This document shows positions 46,538 through 57,239 of a stretch of DNA of 64,000 bases, piece by piece. The first letter of the stretch is position 1, and each line of letters opens with the position of its first letter. The stretch is from Pleurodeles waltl (lineage: Eukaryota > Chordata > Amphibia > Caudata > Salamandridae), in the NCBI RefSeq assembly GCF_031143425.1, contig NC_090445.1, forward strand, positions 1,195,144,691-1,195,208,690, in the 5' to 3' direction. The notes beneath the pieces are model-generated. The model had not been told where the DNA came from. It was given only the letters and a program-made list of their open reading frames with translations, and did not search any database. The translations under genes were made by a program, and so were the position numbers.

Positions 46538-47515
46538 GTGCAACATAGTATAATGTGTGTTTCACAAACATTCTCTTTAACACCTCCTCAGCCCTTTCAT
46601 GCTGCCTCGGTGGATCCACCTGTCAAATTGGCAGAATGGAAAGAATATTTTTTAAACTATATAGAAACTATTGATGATGAGTTTACACAGGAACAGAAAA
46701 AACACATATTATATTTATTGGGGCCACAAGGGTTGAAGGTGTATAATAGGATAGGTAAGAAAACAAGACCATCCGTAGAAGAAGATATTTTCAAGAATGC
46801 CTTGACAGTCTTGGATGAGTATTATTTGCCATGTGTTTGTATTGCAATCAGTACGTTTACATTTTTCCAAAGAAAGCAATAATAGAATGAGCCTATTGAT
46901 GAGTACGTTTCTGCACTTAAAAAGTTAGCAATTACTCGTAAGTTTGCTTTGTAACATGGTAAGTTTATAAGGGATCAAATTATAATGCACGTGAATAACC
47001 AAATAATACAAGAAAGACTGTGGGCTCATGGGAAATCACAATTGAACGAAGTAATATCGAATGGTTGTAGGGTGGAAATATCTAACACATGTGCTACGGC
47101 TGCCTTGGAACAACCATTAGAGAGTAGAGAAACCGTCAATAGGGTCATACAAAAGAAAAATGTAAAGAAAGGTAGTACACTGAGTGGTATAGATAAAATG
47201 TCGAAAGATAAACTAAAGGGTTATGTTAACCGTAACTCAGAGGAGAGAGAGTGTTATCATTGTATCAGCTTAAATCATTTCGACTACAGTAAAACCTGCC
47301 CAGCAATTGCCCAAAAATGTGCAGTGTGTCGTATCAAGGGCCATTTTGCAAGAGTGTGCAAAAGGCATAGTTGTGATGATAAAATCAAATGTATTAAAGA
47401 ATCTAATGTGAAGTCATTGGAAGAGAAATCTAACAGTTCAGAAGATGAGAAAGGTGGTGATTGTGTACTGTGCATTAATGGTGAAGTGAATAGAAACCCT
47501 GTAGGTGTACTCTAA
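46538..47515 (+). pseudogene. Gypsy gag
   Basis: Gag forms the virus-like particle that packages element RNA. 46538-46882 encodes the N-terminal part with PPQPFHAASV, a WKEYFLNYIE helix and a KKHILYLLGPQGLKVYN segment typical of gypsy capsids. After a frameshift and stop near 46880, 46985-47515 continues to two Cys clusters: CYHC...TC (about 47252-47305) and the second, CAVCRIKGHFARVC (about 47320-47360), a C-x2-C-x4-H-x4-C nucleocapsid knuckle. The tail is acidic and Ser-rich. Confidence 0.85.
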
Positions 47516-47520
47516 AGACA

Positions 47521-47660
47521 CAAAAAAATAAACCAGTATGTGAAATTAGGTTAGGTGAGATTGATATGTTGATTGTTGCAGATTCAGGATCACCTTTCAC
47601 TATTGTGAATGAGGTTGTTTGGGAACAGACATTTGTGGATATTTTTCCAGAAGTTTCATA
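47521..47660 (+). pseudogene. Gypsy aspartic protease fragment
   Basis: The active-site motif ADSGSPFTIV (Asp-Ser-Gly) stands at about 47578-47607 in a plus-strand frame right after gag. The second conserved protease region is degraded between 47660 and 47900. The protease would have cut the Gag-Pol polyprotein. Confidence 0.72.
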
Positions 47661-47899
47661 GGAGAACATATTCCTATGCTGCGGTTTAGAATGCTAACAT
47701 TTGAATTTGAAAATAAAAGGCCATAGGGAAAGTATATGGGACCAAGGAAGGTCCATGTGTTTTGGGGTAGAAGGTCCAAAAGAGAATTGGATATAATATT
47801 CAATCCTAATAGCAGGAAACAAGTATTGGTGATGAAAGAGGAATTGTGTGTTAATATGGAAGAACGTATGAAGATCAAGCTTCCTCTAGTATTTTCAGA

Positions 47900-48720
47900 A
47901 AAATTGGTAAGATAAGGGGTATTTGCTGCAAAATCATTTTAAATGAAAATGCCAAACCTAAAATTCACAAAATGAGGGACTTCTCTGCAATTGTAAAGGA
48001 TGAAGTAAAAAGTGATATAGAAAAACTTTTGAAGGCTGGTATCGTTGAGCAAGTAAATGCTACAGGAATGGATTTCACCATTATAGGTAGCGAGACAACC
48101 CAATGGCAAAATACGTCTATGTGTTGATTCGAGGGATTTGAATAGAAACATTGTCGTGAAGAGGTTTCCTCTTCTGAAAATAAATGAAATGTTGTTGTTG
48201 ACCAAAGGGATGCAGTGGTTTACTTCTATATATTTTTCCTCTACAAACCATCAGATCCCATTCCATTATGACAGTAAGAATTTGAACATGTTTATGACAC
48301 CCATGGGAAGTTTGTGCTTCATTAGGATGCCTTTTGGACTAGCCTTGGCGGTGGTGGTAGTTCAAAAATTCATGTAACAGTTGTTCAACAAAAGCACAGG
48401 AACTTTGTTTTTCCAATATGATATTTTAATCAAGGTTGCGACAAAACAGGAGAATGAGAAGAGGGTGAGGAATGTTTTGGCAAAACTGCAGGAATATTGG
48501 TTGACTGCTGAAGCCTCAAAATGCAAATTTGCATTACAGTCATAAAATGATCTTTGTCATACCGTCACAAAGGATGGTGTGAAACCTAAAAAAGAATTGG
48601 TGGAGGATATTAAAGATGCACTTATGCCAACTAGTAAGGAAGAACTAAGATCCTTTATAGGTTTTGTTGAATTCTATTAAAAATTTGTAGGATCTTTGCT
48701 GAAAAGACTTATAATTTAAG
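47900..48720 (+). pseudogene. Gypsy reverse transcriptase
   Basis: RT copies element RNA to DNA. Motifs in order: VKDEVKSDIEKLLKAGIVE (about 47995-48050), LCVDSRDLNR (about 48117), the FPLLKINEML loop, FIRMPFGLA (about 48320-48350), and FQYDILIK (about 48415) where the catalytic (Y/F)xDD has lost one Asp. LRSFIGFVEFY (about 48648) is the start of the RT connection. Frameshifts near 48105, 48375 and 48545 break it. Confidence 0.85.
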
Positions 48721-48759
48721 ACAATTTTGGAAGAAGAGGGTTGAATTTAAATGGGAAGA

Positions 48760-49390
48760 ACAATTACAATTAGAGTTTGATCAAATTAAAAGTGAAGTTT
48801 GTTCTTCAAGGGTTCTTCAAGGTTTCGATCTGAAATTGGAAAGCATTGTGACCACTGATGCAAGTTGTAAAGGCTTGGAAGCAGTGCTATCTCAGATTGA
48901 TAAAGATGGAAGTAAAGTTACAATTGCGTATGCTTCCAGAGCATTGGCTCCGGCAGAGGAATGGTATTCAGTTATAGAAAAGGAGACTTTAGCGATAGTA
49001 TGGAGTTTAGAAAGGTTCCGACAATACATATGGGGTTTTGAGGTTTTAGTCTGATGCGATCATAAACCTTTGTTAAAATTACTTTCAACTGAAGGACTGT
49101 TAAAAGCTACTCTTAGAATAGCTTGTTTGTCTATGTGATTGCTTGATTACAATTATACACTGCAGTATGTGCCAGGAGATTAAAATAAGGTGGCTGATTG
49201 TCTGAGTACATTACTATTGCTATTGAAAGAAGTATTCCATAATGAGGAAGATGAATTCAGTTTAGCTTGGGTGGAATATAAAGGAGGCCTAGCAATAAGG
49301 GAGAGAGAATGGTATAACACTATGAAGGAAGATGAAAGGTTGAAATTGATTATACAGTGGGTAATGGAAGGATGGCCAGAGAAGGATTAA
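48760..49390 (+). pseudogene. Gypsy RNase H
   Basis: TTDASCKGLEAVLSQ (about 48851-48895) holds the first catalytic Asp, with IAYASRALAPAEEWYS and EKETLAIVWSLERFRQYI (about 48925-49035) next and DHKPLL near 49060 after a stop. QYVPGD and NKVADCLS (about 49165-49205) are the C-terminal conserved region. The domain removes RNA from the RNA-DNA hybrid. Confidence 0.87.
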
Positions 49391-49793
49391 TTGAAAAAGA
49401 AATTCTCAGGATTTTGGGAAATTCATAATGAATTGACAGTAGTTAGAAACACATTGATGAGAGATACTAAAGTTGTTCCACCTAGTGGGTTAAGAAATCG
49501 CATTGTGTTTATGTCATTAAGATAATTTGGGAATTATCAAGAGTAAGAGAAGAGTCAAAGAGTTCTATTGGTGGCCGGGCATGGATCATTAAATTGAAAG
49601 AGTTGCAAAAGAATGATTTTATTGCAATAATGCTGCTAAGTCACTTGTTATGTAGGCCTTCTTTGGTTCTGATTCCTGTTCCGGAGATAGCTTGGGAAGT
49701 GGCCAGAAATTAAATTTGTGGACAGGGTAGATGCACAGATGGTAGTAACATTTATGGATGAGACGTTTCAAAGAGAAGGACTGCAGAGAAAGA
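49391..49793 (+). pseudogene. Gypsy integrase N-terminal and core first part
   Basis: A degraded zinc-binding segment reads EFYWWPGMDH then a Cys-x2-Cys-like YCNNA (about 49560-49630) across frame changes. The core starts with KFVDRVDAQMVVTFMDETF (about 49710-49770) and stops at the insertion at 49794. Integrase joins the new DNA copy to the genome. Confidence 0.75.
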
Positions 49794-50161
49794 TAATATA
49801 GCCTTGAAGCCCGCCGTTGCGGGCTATACTGGCCATTAAAGGCCCGCTCCAGCATTAAAGGCCTGAGCTGAAGGCGAGGGCCTTTAACAAGAGAGTGAGA
49901 CTTTAATTGCCGGTATAGCTCAGCTACGAAGGGCTATAAGGCTATTAGAACATTCTGCCACTAGAGGGCAGAACTTTCTAATAAATAAAACAAAGTTCTC
50001 ACGGAGCCCGAGGGTATTAAAATCCCTCCAAACTCTATGAGGCCTTTGTTCACAGCTGTTGCTGTGAACAAAGAACATTGGAATGTTGACCCTCCGGGCT
50101 TTTACCAGCCAGTAAACGCCCAGAGCACTCCCTTGTCTCCAATGGAGCTCCCTACATTCCA
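49794..50161. mobile_element. ~370-bp non-coding repeat inserted in integrase
   Basis: Starts near ATAGCCTTGAAGCCCGCCGTT and ends near CTACATTCCA. It has hairpins GCCCGCCGTTGCGGGC (49808-49823), CTTTGTTCACAGC with GCTGTGAACAAAG (50043-50071) and AGAACATTCTGCC with GGCAGAACTTTCT (49946-49980). The family text is one I know from newt genomes. The integrase frame (RKI... then SITDNAVQF) continues on each side, so this is a later insertion. Ends are set to within a few bases; class not assigned. Confidence 0.72.
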
Positions 50162-50258
50162 GTGTTCCAATTACAGATAATGCTGTGCAATTTAGGTCTG
50201 ATGATGTAAAATCATTTTTGGCTAGAAATTTTGTGGAGTTGTTACTGTGGAGCGAAGG
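50162..50258 (+). pseudogene. Gypsy integrase core, TDN segment
   Basis: SITDNAVQFRSDDVKSFLAR (about 50167-50226) contains the second catalytic Asp of the D,D-35-E core; its partner Glu region is on the far side of the L1 insertion. Confidence 0.85.
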
Positions 50259-50454
50259 TGGAGGCTGCAGCAGCTGATTAAACCCTTTCAAGATAAAGGG
50301 GGAGAAGCGTACTTACTTGCTCCCGTTCGCCTTAAGACTGTGTTCAATGGGAAAATAGAGTATTTAATTCAGAGGTTCAGGCTAAAGAATATTTACTTGG
50401 GCTGTAATTAGTATGATGTGAGGAATTTAAGTAGCGCCGTTGGTCTTGAGGGAA

Positions 50455-50645
50455 GCGTAAGAGGCTGGTCAGCTGGGGGGTGGGGTGGTGGGCGGTACGG
50501 AGTACCTAGGCAACATCAACATTCAGGCCAACGGTGGTCTGACTGCCTCTAAGGGGGGTGGGGGAGGGAGAGGGAGTGGTGGGTTCTGGGGGGGAAGGGT
50601 GAGGGGGGTAAAAGGGGGGGCATGGGGGAGATGGGGGCAAGGTTA
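50455..50645 (+). repeat. G-rich tract in the L1 spacer
   Basis: Many G3-G8 runs (for example 50475-50490, 50550-50580, 50590-50640), capable on paper of forming G-quadruplexes on the RNA-sense strand, just upstream of ORF2. Confidence 0.8.
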
Positions 50646-50790
50646 CTCTGGGGTGTCGGAAAAGAGAAAAACTTGTACCCAAGGAGATGTGCAGAGCTAT
50701 GTATGTTTGTACAAATGTAAGATGGTCACTGGTTAGGTGTAAGGCTGAGCCAGCTAAGTCAGACAAATGTAATCAATTAAGACTGTACAT

Positions 50791-51453
50791 ATGTCAAGTA
50801 TCAGGATAGCAACCATTAATATATGTGGGCTAAATACCCCCCGGAAGAGGAAGAAAACTGCAGATGATTTGAGAACGTTAAAAGGTTGCGATTTTGGCAG
50901 CTAGTACTAGCTGCATTGTTAATCGGCAGACAGTAGATACAATTGGTAGTTGAGTAATAATGGAGTGTTCAGTTGGTAATGTAGTTTTACGTTATGTTCA
51001 TTATACGGCTCAGTGGAAGATGACCCCTCATTATTTGATTTTATATCTGCAGAATTGATACTTTGGCCTGTACCATACATTATCTGTGGTGATTTGAACT
51101 TTAACGGGTCATGGGATGGGGCACAGAGCCTAAGAGATATTAGAAGGAATAACTATCCGGGGCGGAAGCCCAGAGTTTTTCAGGCTCTTAAGAATATGCA
51201 AAGGGAGGTCGGACTAATAGACGTATGGTCAGCTCTAGAAGGTCCTAAACCAGGATATACCTATTTTTCTGCACCACACAGGAAATTTGCTAGATTGGAT
51301 TATTTTTTAGTTTCTCCAATATTTTTAGGCAAATTAGAGATTAAGCTATACCCTCGCTTTATGGCGGATCATAACCCACTAGTATTAGTGATTAGGGATA
51401 GAGAACGCCAGCGATCAGAAAAACTGGACATTCAAGCATGCTTTGCTGAATGA
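50791..51453 (+). pseudogene. L1 ORF2 endonuclease with an internal deletion
   Basis: The ATG at 50791 opens ORF2 with IATINICGLNTPRKRKK, the L1 endonuclease start, and stops at 50904. After about 110 degraded bases the domain resumes (51013-51453) with YIICGDLNFNGSWD, VGLIDVWSALEGPKPGYTYFS, RLDYFLVS and ADHNPLVL. The catalytic Glu region (IICLQET-type) and following strands are missing: some 110 nt stand where about 390 would be expected, so roughly 250-280 bp have been lost. Confidence 0.84.
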
Positions 51454-51534
51454 TCCTTTGTATATGCAGTACATGAGTGTGCGGTTGAAGGAATTCTTAG
51501 ATTTCAATATTGGAACAGCCCCAATAGAAATAGT

Positions 51535-51947
51535 TTGGGATACATTAAAGGCAGTTATACGGGGGAAACTTTGGGGTACAGTGTAAAGCGACGGAAGCAA
51601 GCAACAGCTCAGCTTCATATATATATATGGGGGAATTACAGACAGCGGAAGAGCAGCTTATCCGGGCTATTAGGAATGATGTTGGGGTCGAGGACGCCCT
51701 ACATCAGGTTTCAATTGCAAAAATGGCCTTTGGGAACTATTCAACTGAGAGGTTAGCGGAAAAAATTGTAACAAAACAAAGTAAGTGCTATGAATGCAGT
51801 GAGAAAGTAGGGCATATATTAGCTATGCAGACCCGCCAGAGGGCATCTTCAGGCTCAGTCGTGCAAGTACAAAATAAGGCAGGGCTGACAGTTACGAGAT
51901 CTGACTCCATTAGGGAAGCCTTCCGGGAATATTACACAGATTTATAA
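51535..51947 (+). pseudogene. L1 ORF2 linker between endonuclease and RT
   Basis: Charged, helical sequence in two overlapping frames (51535-51756, 51627-51947), ending with REAFREYYTDL, the usual lead-in to the L1 RT domain. One frameshift and a stop separate it from the RT frame at 51993. Confidence 0.75.
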
Positions 51948-51992
51948 GACAAGGCTAATATGGGTCAGGAGCACATCGATAGTCACTAGCTG

Positions 51993-54140
51993 ATGGCGAC
52001 TAGGTATAGCCAGATTACAGCAGATGATCAAAGAGCACTGGGACTGGAGGTGACAATGGAGGAAATGTTGGGAGCACTTGAGGCACTTCCAAACGGCAAG
52101 GCTGTGGGGCCAGATGGCATTCTATTAGAGTTATATAAACATTTCAAGAAGGTGCTTTCATCAGTTTTGTTGGAATTGATGATTCATGTACAGCTGGAAG
52201 GCAACCCCCCTCCGTTCTGGGGTTCTGCTAATATTGCAGTATTTCTAAAGAAAGGGAGGAACCCTGTTAGCTTAAGCTCATACCGCCCTATCACCCTTAT
52301 GAATAGTGATGCAAAAATGTATTCCAAAATATTAGCGACTCGACTGTCTGGATGCATTCGTAAGTTGGTTAGCTGTAACCAACATGGCTTTGTTCCCGTT
52401 AGGGACACAACTGATCATATAAGGGGGGTTATAGCATTATTTGATGCTACGCATGTGGCAGCAGAGCCCATGGCTATGATTTGACTGGATGCAGAGGAAG
52501 CGTTTGACAGAGTTAACTGGGAGTATCTCTGGGATACATTAAGGATATATGGCTTAGGCGAAAGATTCACCACATCTGTTAAAGCATTATATAGGGAGCC
52601 GAGTGCTAGCATACAGATCGGGGGAGAACACTCCCATCCCGTTAGGATTAAACGGGGTTCACAGCAAGGATGTCCATGCGTACCCTTATTATTGCGCTAT
52701 ATCTAGAGCCTTTCCTGCGATTTTTGGAAAAGAATGTTAATGTTCAGCCAGTTATTTGCTATGGGAGGGCAACAACATTTTTCGCTTATGCAGATGATGT
52801 GGCAGTTATAACTGTGAACCCAGATCTTGCCCTGAGAGAAATCGAGGATGCGGCAGAAAATTTTGGGGCAGTCTCTGGCTATCTCATCAACAGAGACAAG
52901 AAACAAATAGTTATGAATGAACACTGTAGATCGTCAGATACACAGAAAGTAGAGCACGCAGTGTACCTAGGGATTGATATTCGACCTCAGGTAGAGGACA
53001 TTGTCCGGTCTAATCTTTTGCCTATTATAGAAAATGCTATATATAATTTCAGCAGATGGAACAACTTGCATATGACTATTATGGGGCGGTGTAATATGAT
53101 AAAGATAAAGTTTCTACCTAAAGTATTATATTTATTTTGTGTGATTCCGTTGGAATTTGAGAAATCTTGGTTTAGGAAATTAGATCAGCTAATTACGCAG
53201 TTTGTTTGGTCATATGGTAAGATACGCAGAGCAAGCAAATATATGACACTTTCAAGGGGAAATGGTGGAAGGTCCCTCCCCAACTTTAAATTGTATCAGA
53301 TGGCAGCTGCAATGCAGTATATGCAATCACTGTTTTTAAAGGGAGGGCTGGTAAATGATTGGGAATATGTCCCTAGTATGTATGAGGTATTAATTGGCCC
53401 GGCTGGAAAAGGGGCGATGTTTAAGCTTCTGGAACCAAGCTACTTTAAGAAAACTTGGTTTAAAGTCCTCCAGGCAGCTTCCAAAATTTGGGGTCTGTGG
53501 CGAAAGAAATATGGGTTGGGAAGGTACAACTATTACACTTTGATCAAAGACAACATGCTCCTCCCTGAGATTTTCCACGACAATATCATGGAGAGGTGGA
53601 ATCAACGAATCAACAGGGCATACAAAGGCTCGGGGATTTTATTGAGGACTCTACAATTATGGCATTTAGAAGCCTTCGGGGGAAATTCGAATTAGCCCAA
53701 ACTAGCTTTTTCAAATATTTACATGTAAGGGATTTTATCTTACGGAAAACTGGTGGGCCAGCAGGGTTTGTTAAGAATTCCTTACTAGAAAAGATGATGT
53801 CACCTGATAAGAATACAATACAATTATTATATGCGGAATTGACTGATAACCTCTCTGATGATCTGGTGAAGCATAGTCAAAAATGGAGTGTTAAGTTAAA
53901 TATGGAAGAGGAGGCTTTCTATGAATCTCTTGAGTTAGGGCGTACCTCCTTGTTGTCAGCATCTCTCCAGGCACAACATTATAAAACAATATTTGACTTG
54001 TATATCATGCCCGGGAAATTAGCACAGTGGGGTCGGGAACAAGGAGTACACTGCCCAAGATGACAGCAACACGGCGTGGATATAATCCATATGTTTGCCA
54101 CCTGTACAAAATTAGTGAATTTTCGAGGAAAAGTGGAACA
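51993..54140 (+). pseudogene. L1 ORF2 reverse transcriptase and C-terminal Cys region
   Basis: RT entry ALEALPNGKAVGPDGI (about 52074), YRPITLMNSDAKMYSKILA (52279-52335), QHGFVP (52380), LDAEEAFDRVNW (52486-52521) just after a stop at 52482-52484, then a frame change at about 52665 after RGSQQGCP. The 341-codon frame 52670-53695 carries FAYADDVAVI (52781-52810; the catalytic Asp pair is intact), YLGIDI and the thumb. The frame 53596-54063 ends in a stop inside the CPR...QQHGVDIIHMFATC cluster (about 54051-54106), the conserved C-terminal Cys/His block. Only a few lesions separate it from an open ORF2. Confidence 0.92.
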
Positions 54141-54519
54141 GTTTGTTAAAGTTGTTGTAGGACTAGAAATTGTTATCAACCGGGGTGGTTATATTCGGGG
54201 TCACAAAGGGGCCTACTGTTAGTAAATTTCTTTTTATGGTTATGTCAGTATATCGACTGTGTATTTCTTCGGTATGGCTTGATCAAACACCCCCTACATA
54301 TCAGAATTGGCTAGATCGTCTCCTTGCAGTATATCAGTTGGAACAGGCCCCGTATGAGCGAAAAGGGAAAAGAGGGAGACAAAAAGGACGAGAAATATGG
54401 GGGTTTTTGGGTATGGCTTGCCAGTAAGTGATGATATTTCATATGTGGCTAAATGATCTGCAGATTTATTTGTTGTGATTTCTGATAACTATACATATGT
54501 TTATATATGTTTATTTGGG

Positions 54520-54557
54520 TATTATAAAAAAATTAAATACAAAAAAAAAAAAACAAT
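54520..54557 (+). terminator. L1 A-rich tail
   Basis: AAAAAAATTAAATAC followed by a 13-A run ending at 54553, directly before the right target duplication. Confidence 0.88.
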
Positions 54558-55256
54558 TGTGGAGCAAAAGATGACTTTGATTTACCATCCCAGGGGCTTT
54601 GAAGAATTTGAGAGATTTAACCGCGTGACAAAAGGTATCTTGCAATCTGCTATATCCAGAAAAAAGAATTGGAAAAATGAAATAAAGAAAATGGTGTGGA
54701 TGTATCGTACAACACTTACTGTGACAGGGTATAGTCCTTTTGGTATTACAAGAGGAAGAGTTCCCTTTAGCAAGGATAAACATTCCTGGTAGAATAATTC
54801 CATGTTGCAAGAATGGTCACCAAGAGTTGTTAAAATGAATAGTTCTAATGCACAGGGTACTTATAAAGAGGCATTTGACAAAAGGCATGGAGCCAAAAAA
54901 TTAAAACTAGAAGTGAGGAACCTGGTTTGGGTAATAAAAATACAGGGCATAACCGGAAAGTAGAAAGTGCATAATCTGACCCATTGAGAATTGTGGAAAT
55001 GTTTTGTAATTCTGTCAAGCTGAGTGATGGCAAGGTGTGGCATATAAATAGAATATCCAAGATTGGAAGTACATTGAATGATCAGGGGAGAGAAAAAGTT
55101 CAAAAGAAAAGTTACTTCTGGTTGGAAGAGGAAGTGTTGCCAGGAAGTGTTAACAGTGATGTTGAGAAGGGGGGAGAATTTAATGCCCAACAAGAACGTA
55201 ACATGCATCGTGCTGTTTCAGGGGAGATGAGAGGAGAGTTGAACATAATAGTGTGA
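54558..55256 (+). pseudogene. Gypsy integrase C-terminal part
   Basis: After the L1, the frame resumes with LIYHPRGFEEFERFNRVTKG (about 54576-54640; the integrase YHPQxNG...ERxN region, with the catalytic Glu), MVWMYRTTLTVTGYSPFGI (54690-54750) and a C-terminal basic tail with FDKRHGAKKLKLEVRNLVWV (about 54867-54930) and SDGKVWHINRISKI (about 55024-55065). Stops near 54791 and 54963 break it; an open 90-codon frame finishes at 55254. Confidence 0.85.
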
Positions 55257-55476
55257 GTAGAAGTGGTTGAAGCATATCTCAGCCAAATGACCTGAAGGAT
55301 TTTGTGTCCTAATCCTTGTGTGACCAAGAACTGTTCCGAGATTTCTTGTATTTGTGCTGTGATCACAATTGTGTTTTATTATTATTGCATTGTTAGATGA
55401 GAATAATGTCAATGTATGTTGTTATTATTATTTAATGTTTATTGCTATGTTTATGTATTATTTATAAATTGATATT
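55257..55476 (+). other. Gypsy 3' spacer
   Basis: AT-rich DNA between pol and the polypurine tract without an env-like frame. Confidence 0.6.
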
Positions 55477-55492
55477 ATAAGGGGGAAGGATG
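55477..55492 (+). other. Polypurine tract
   Basis: ATAAGGGGGAAGGATG immediately before the right LTR; purine-rich primer for plus-strand DNA synthesis. Confidence 0.85.
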
Positions 55493-55546
55493 TGTTGTGT
55501 TGAGGTAATCTTGTCATCATGATTCCACATGGAATTTCTGGGTAGA

Positions 55547-55595
<49 letters not shown>

Positions 55596-55718
55596 AAGGG
55601 CATTAAATGTTGAAGGTGAGAAGGAGATTGGCCAGAGTTGGGAGTGGTTCCAGATGTAATTACCCAGAAATTAATAAATACTGGAGTTATCTTTAAAACG
55701 TATGGAGTGATCACTACA
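55493..55718 (+). repeat. 3' LTR
   Basis: About 226 bp, starting TGTTGTGTTGAGGTAATC and ending GATCACTACA. It is longer than the 5' LTR mainly through a (TA)n expansion (55551-55588) at the position of the 5' LTR's TATATATAG. AATAAA near 55674. The two LTRs differ at many single positions, so the insertion is old. Confidence 0.9.
55551..55588. repeat. (TA)n microsatellite inside the 3' LTR
   Basis: Expanded TA run of about 38 bp at the TATA-like box of the LTR. Confidence 0.97.
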
Positions 55719-55723
55719 ATGCT

Positions 55724-56399
55724 ACCACCTTTCTAATTCATTCAGCATGTTTCCAGCATTTCATATTCAAATATAACTATTGACCCTAAAAATAAACTAA
55801 TCTATAAAACAGTATGTTTTGACATAATGTTCACACACAAAATATCAGCAAAACCGGTGTGGCTTACATCTCCGCTCTCTGACTGTATTTATCATTTTTG
55901 TCTCTGAATGTACCTGTCATCACCCTTTGTATGACTGTCGAGGACAAGGACCTCTGTGTCCAGAATCCTGTTGCTTCTTTTCTGGAGGAGGAGGGGTCAT
56001 TGCTTTTAAAGTCATGCCTCATTGAATAGTAGCACAAGACACGAGCAGGGCACCCCCAGACCATGTCGGGCCAGTCTGAGCCTTTCTGCACCCAAACAAG
56101 ACTTGCCCTGGGTCAGCCTAACTCTCCATATTTGAAAGAGCAGACGGAATGGGGAAACACAAGTCAATTTCCTTTGGCATTAACTGTTACTCGTCACAAA
56201 ATGGTGCCCAAAGTAAAGTATTCTATCGATTAGGGCCCTGGGTGAAGAAGTCACTGGAGTTGAGTAAATGTTGGACTTACATGCCACAGGCCATGAAATG
56301 GGTACTCCTGAGAGGATACCGAAAAAAAAGTCACTTAGGACCCACCAGGAGCAGACTTGAGCTCTCAGGGCAGAGGGCCCAACTAAAGTAGGGAACTCT
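55724..56399. other. Unassigned region
   Basis: Opposed short frames (55864-56091 minus, 56149-56391 plus) carry no recognised motif. No repeat structure. Confidence 0.35.
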
Positions 56400-57239
56400 G
56401 TAACTGTTTTGGCAGATGTCCATCATGTTGAATTTATGAACGTGGACACTACATTGGACCTCAGCATGTAAAAGGAAAAAAATAATAGGCACTTCCAAAG
56501 AATGTGCCTGTTAACACCCTTCAAGGCTCTTTGAAGAATTCAAAGTTGGGTCTAAAGAATTGTGATGTAGTCATGACTAAACACCTATTCGATGAGTTGT
56601 ATATCAAAATTCAGTCTACGGTTAAGAGCTCTTTTGCTAACAGTCTAAAGAGAATACGTGTAATACAAAAAATCCTTGAGTGATTTGACTGCTCAGATTC
56701 AAATGAACCTTATGGCAGTTACTAAAAGAGGGGACTAGCAAAGTTGGGGTGGGCCTGGAATTGGAGGGTAATGTATTGAAAAGACAATCTTTAAGAAATA
56801 AGATTACCCACTGGCTGGGCAGACATGTAGGGGGTGGGAACCAAGCTCAGCCTAGTGATATGGTAAGAAGAGTTGGTTGGTTAGTAACGAACCAAAGGTG
56901 ATTTGAAGGTGATTGTATTGTAGTAAATTTGAATCCCTGGAGTGGCAGCTCGTTTGTTGGCCTAATTCACCTGTTCTTAGGGTACCCTGTCTACTATCTA
57001 AGTACGCTTGTGGATTTCTTTTACAGACCTCGTTCAATGCCTCTGGAATCATTCAGGCCTGATATAATGTACTGTCAAGCCACCATCCAGCTAATTGTTG
57101 CCTAGAAACATCTAAGAGATTTAAGCCCTTGATCTCACCAGGTAATAACAGCTGGAGAATAGCTCAACATACTCCCCGTGTGTTAATTAGTGGTGCTGCC
57201 TCGAAAGACGATAATAGAGTCCCGGATTGCCCTATGTGT

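Larger units (their letters stand above)
50259..54557 (+). mobile_element. 4.3-kb L1 inserted in the gypsy integrase
   Basis: Flanked by TGTGGAGCGAAGG (50246-50258) and TGTGGAGCAAAAG (54558-54570), a 13-bp target duplication with two changes, and ending in an A-rich tail (about 54520-54553). It is 5'-truncated: a remnant resembling the ORF1 C-terminus (about 50300-50400), the inter-ORF spacer and ORF2 are present. ORF2 has long open stretches, including 341 codons of RT, so it is the youngest L1 of the window. Confidence 0.93.
45270..55718 (+). mobile_element. Ty3/gypsy-type LTR retrotransposon with nested insertions
   Basis: Two LTRs (45270-45460 and 55493-55718) begin TGTTGTGTTGAGG; the right one ends CACTACA. 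They are flanked by ATACT (45265-45269) and ATGCT (55719-55723), probably a 5-bp target duplication with one change. Between them gag, protease, RT, RNase H and integrase lie in the Ty3/gypsy order, and a polypurine tract precedes the right LTR. No env-like frame was seen. Insertions at 49794-50161 and 50259-54557 split the integrase. All frames are broken. Confidence 0.9.

Noticed and set aside
55257..55476. Possible env gene between pol and the 3' LTR
   Set aside because: Only about 220 bp and no open frame; too short for an envelope protein.
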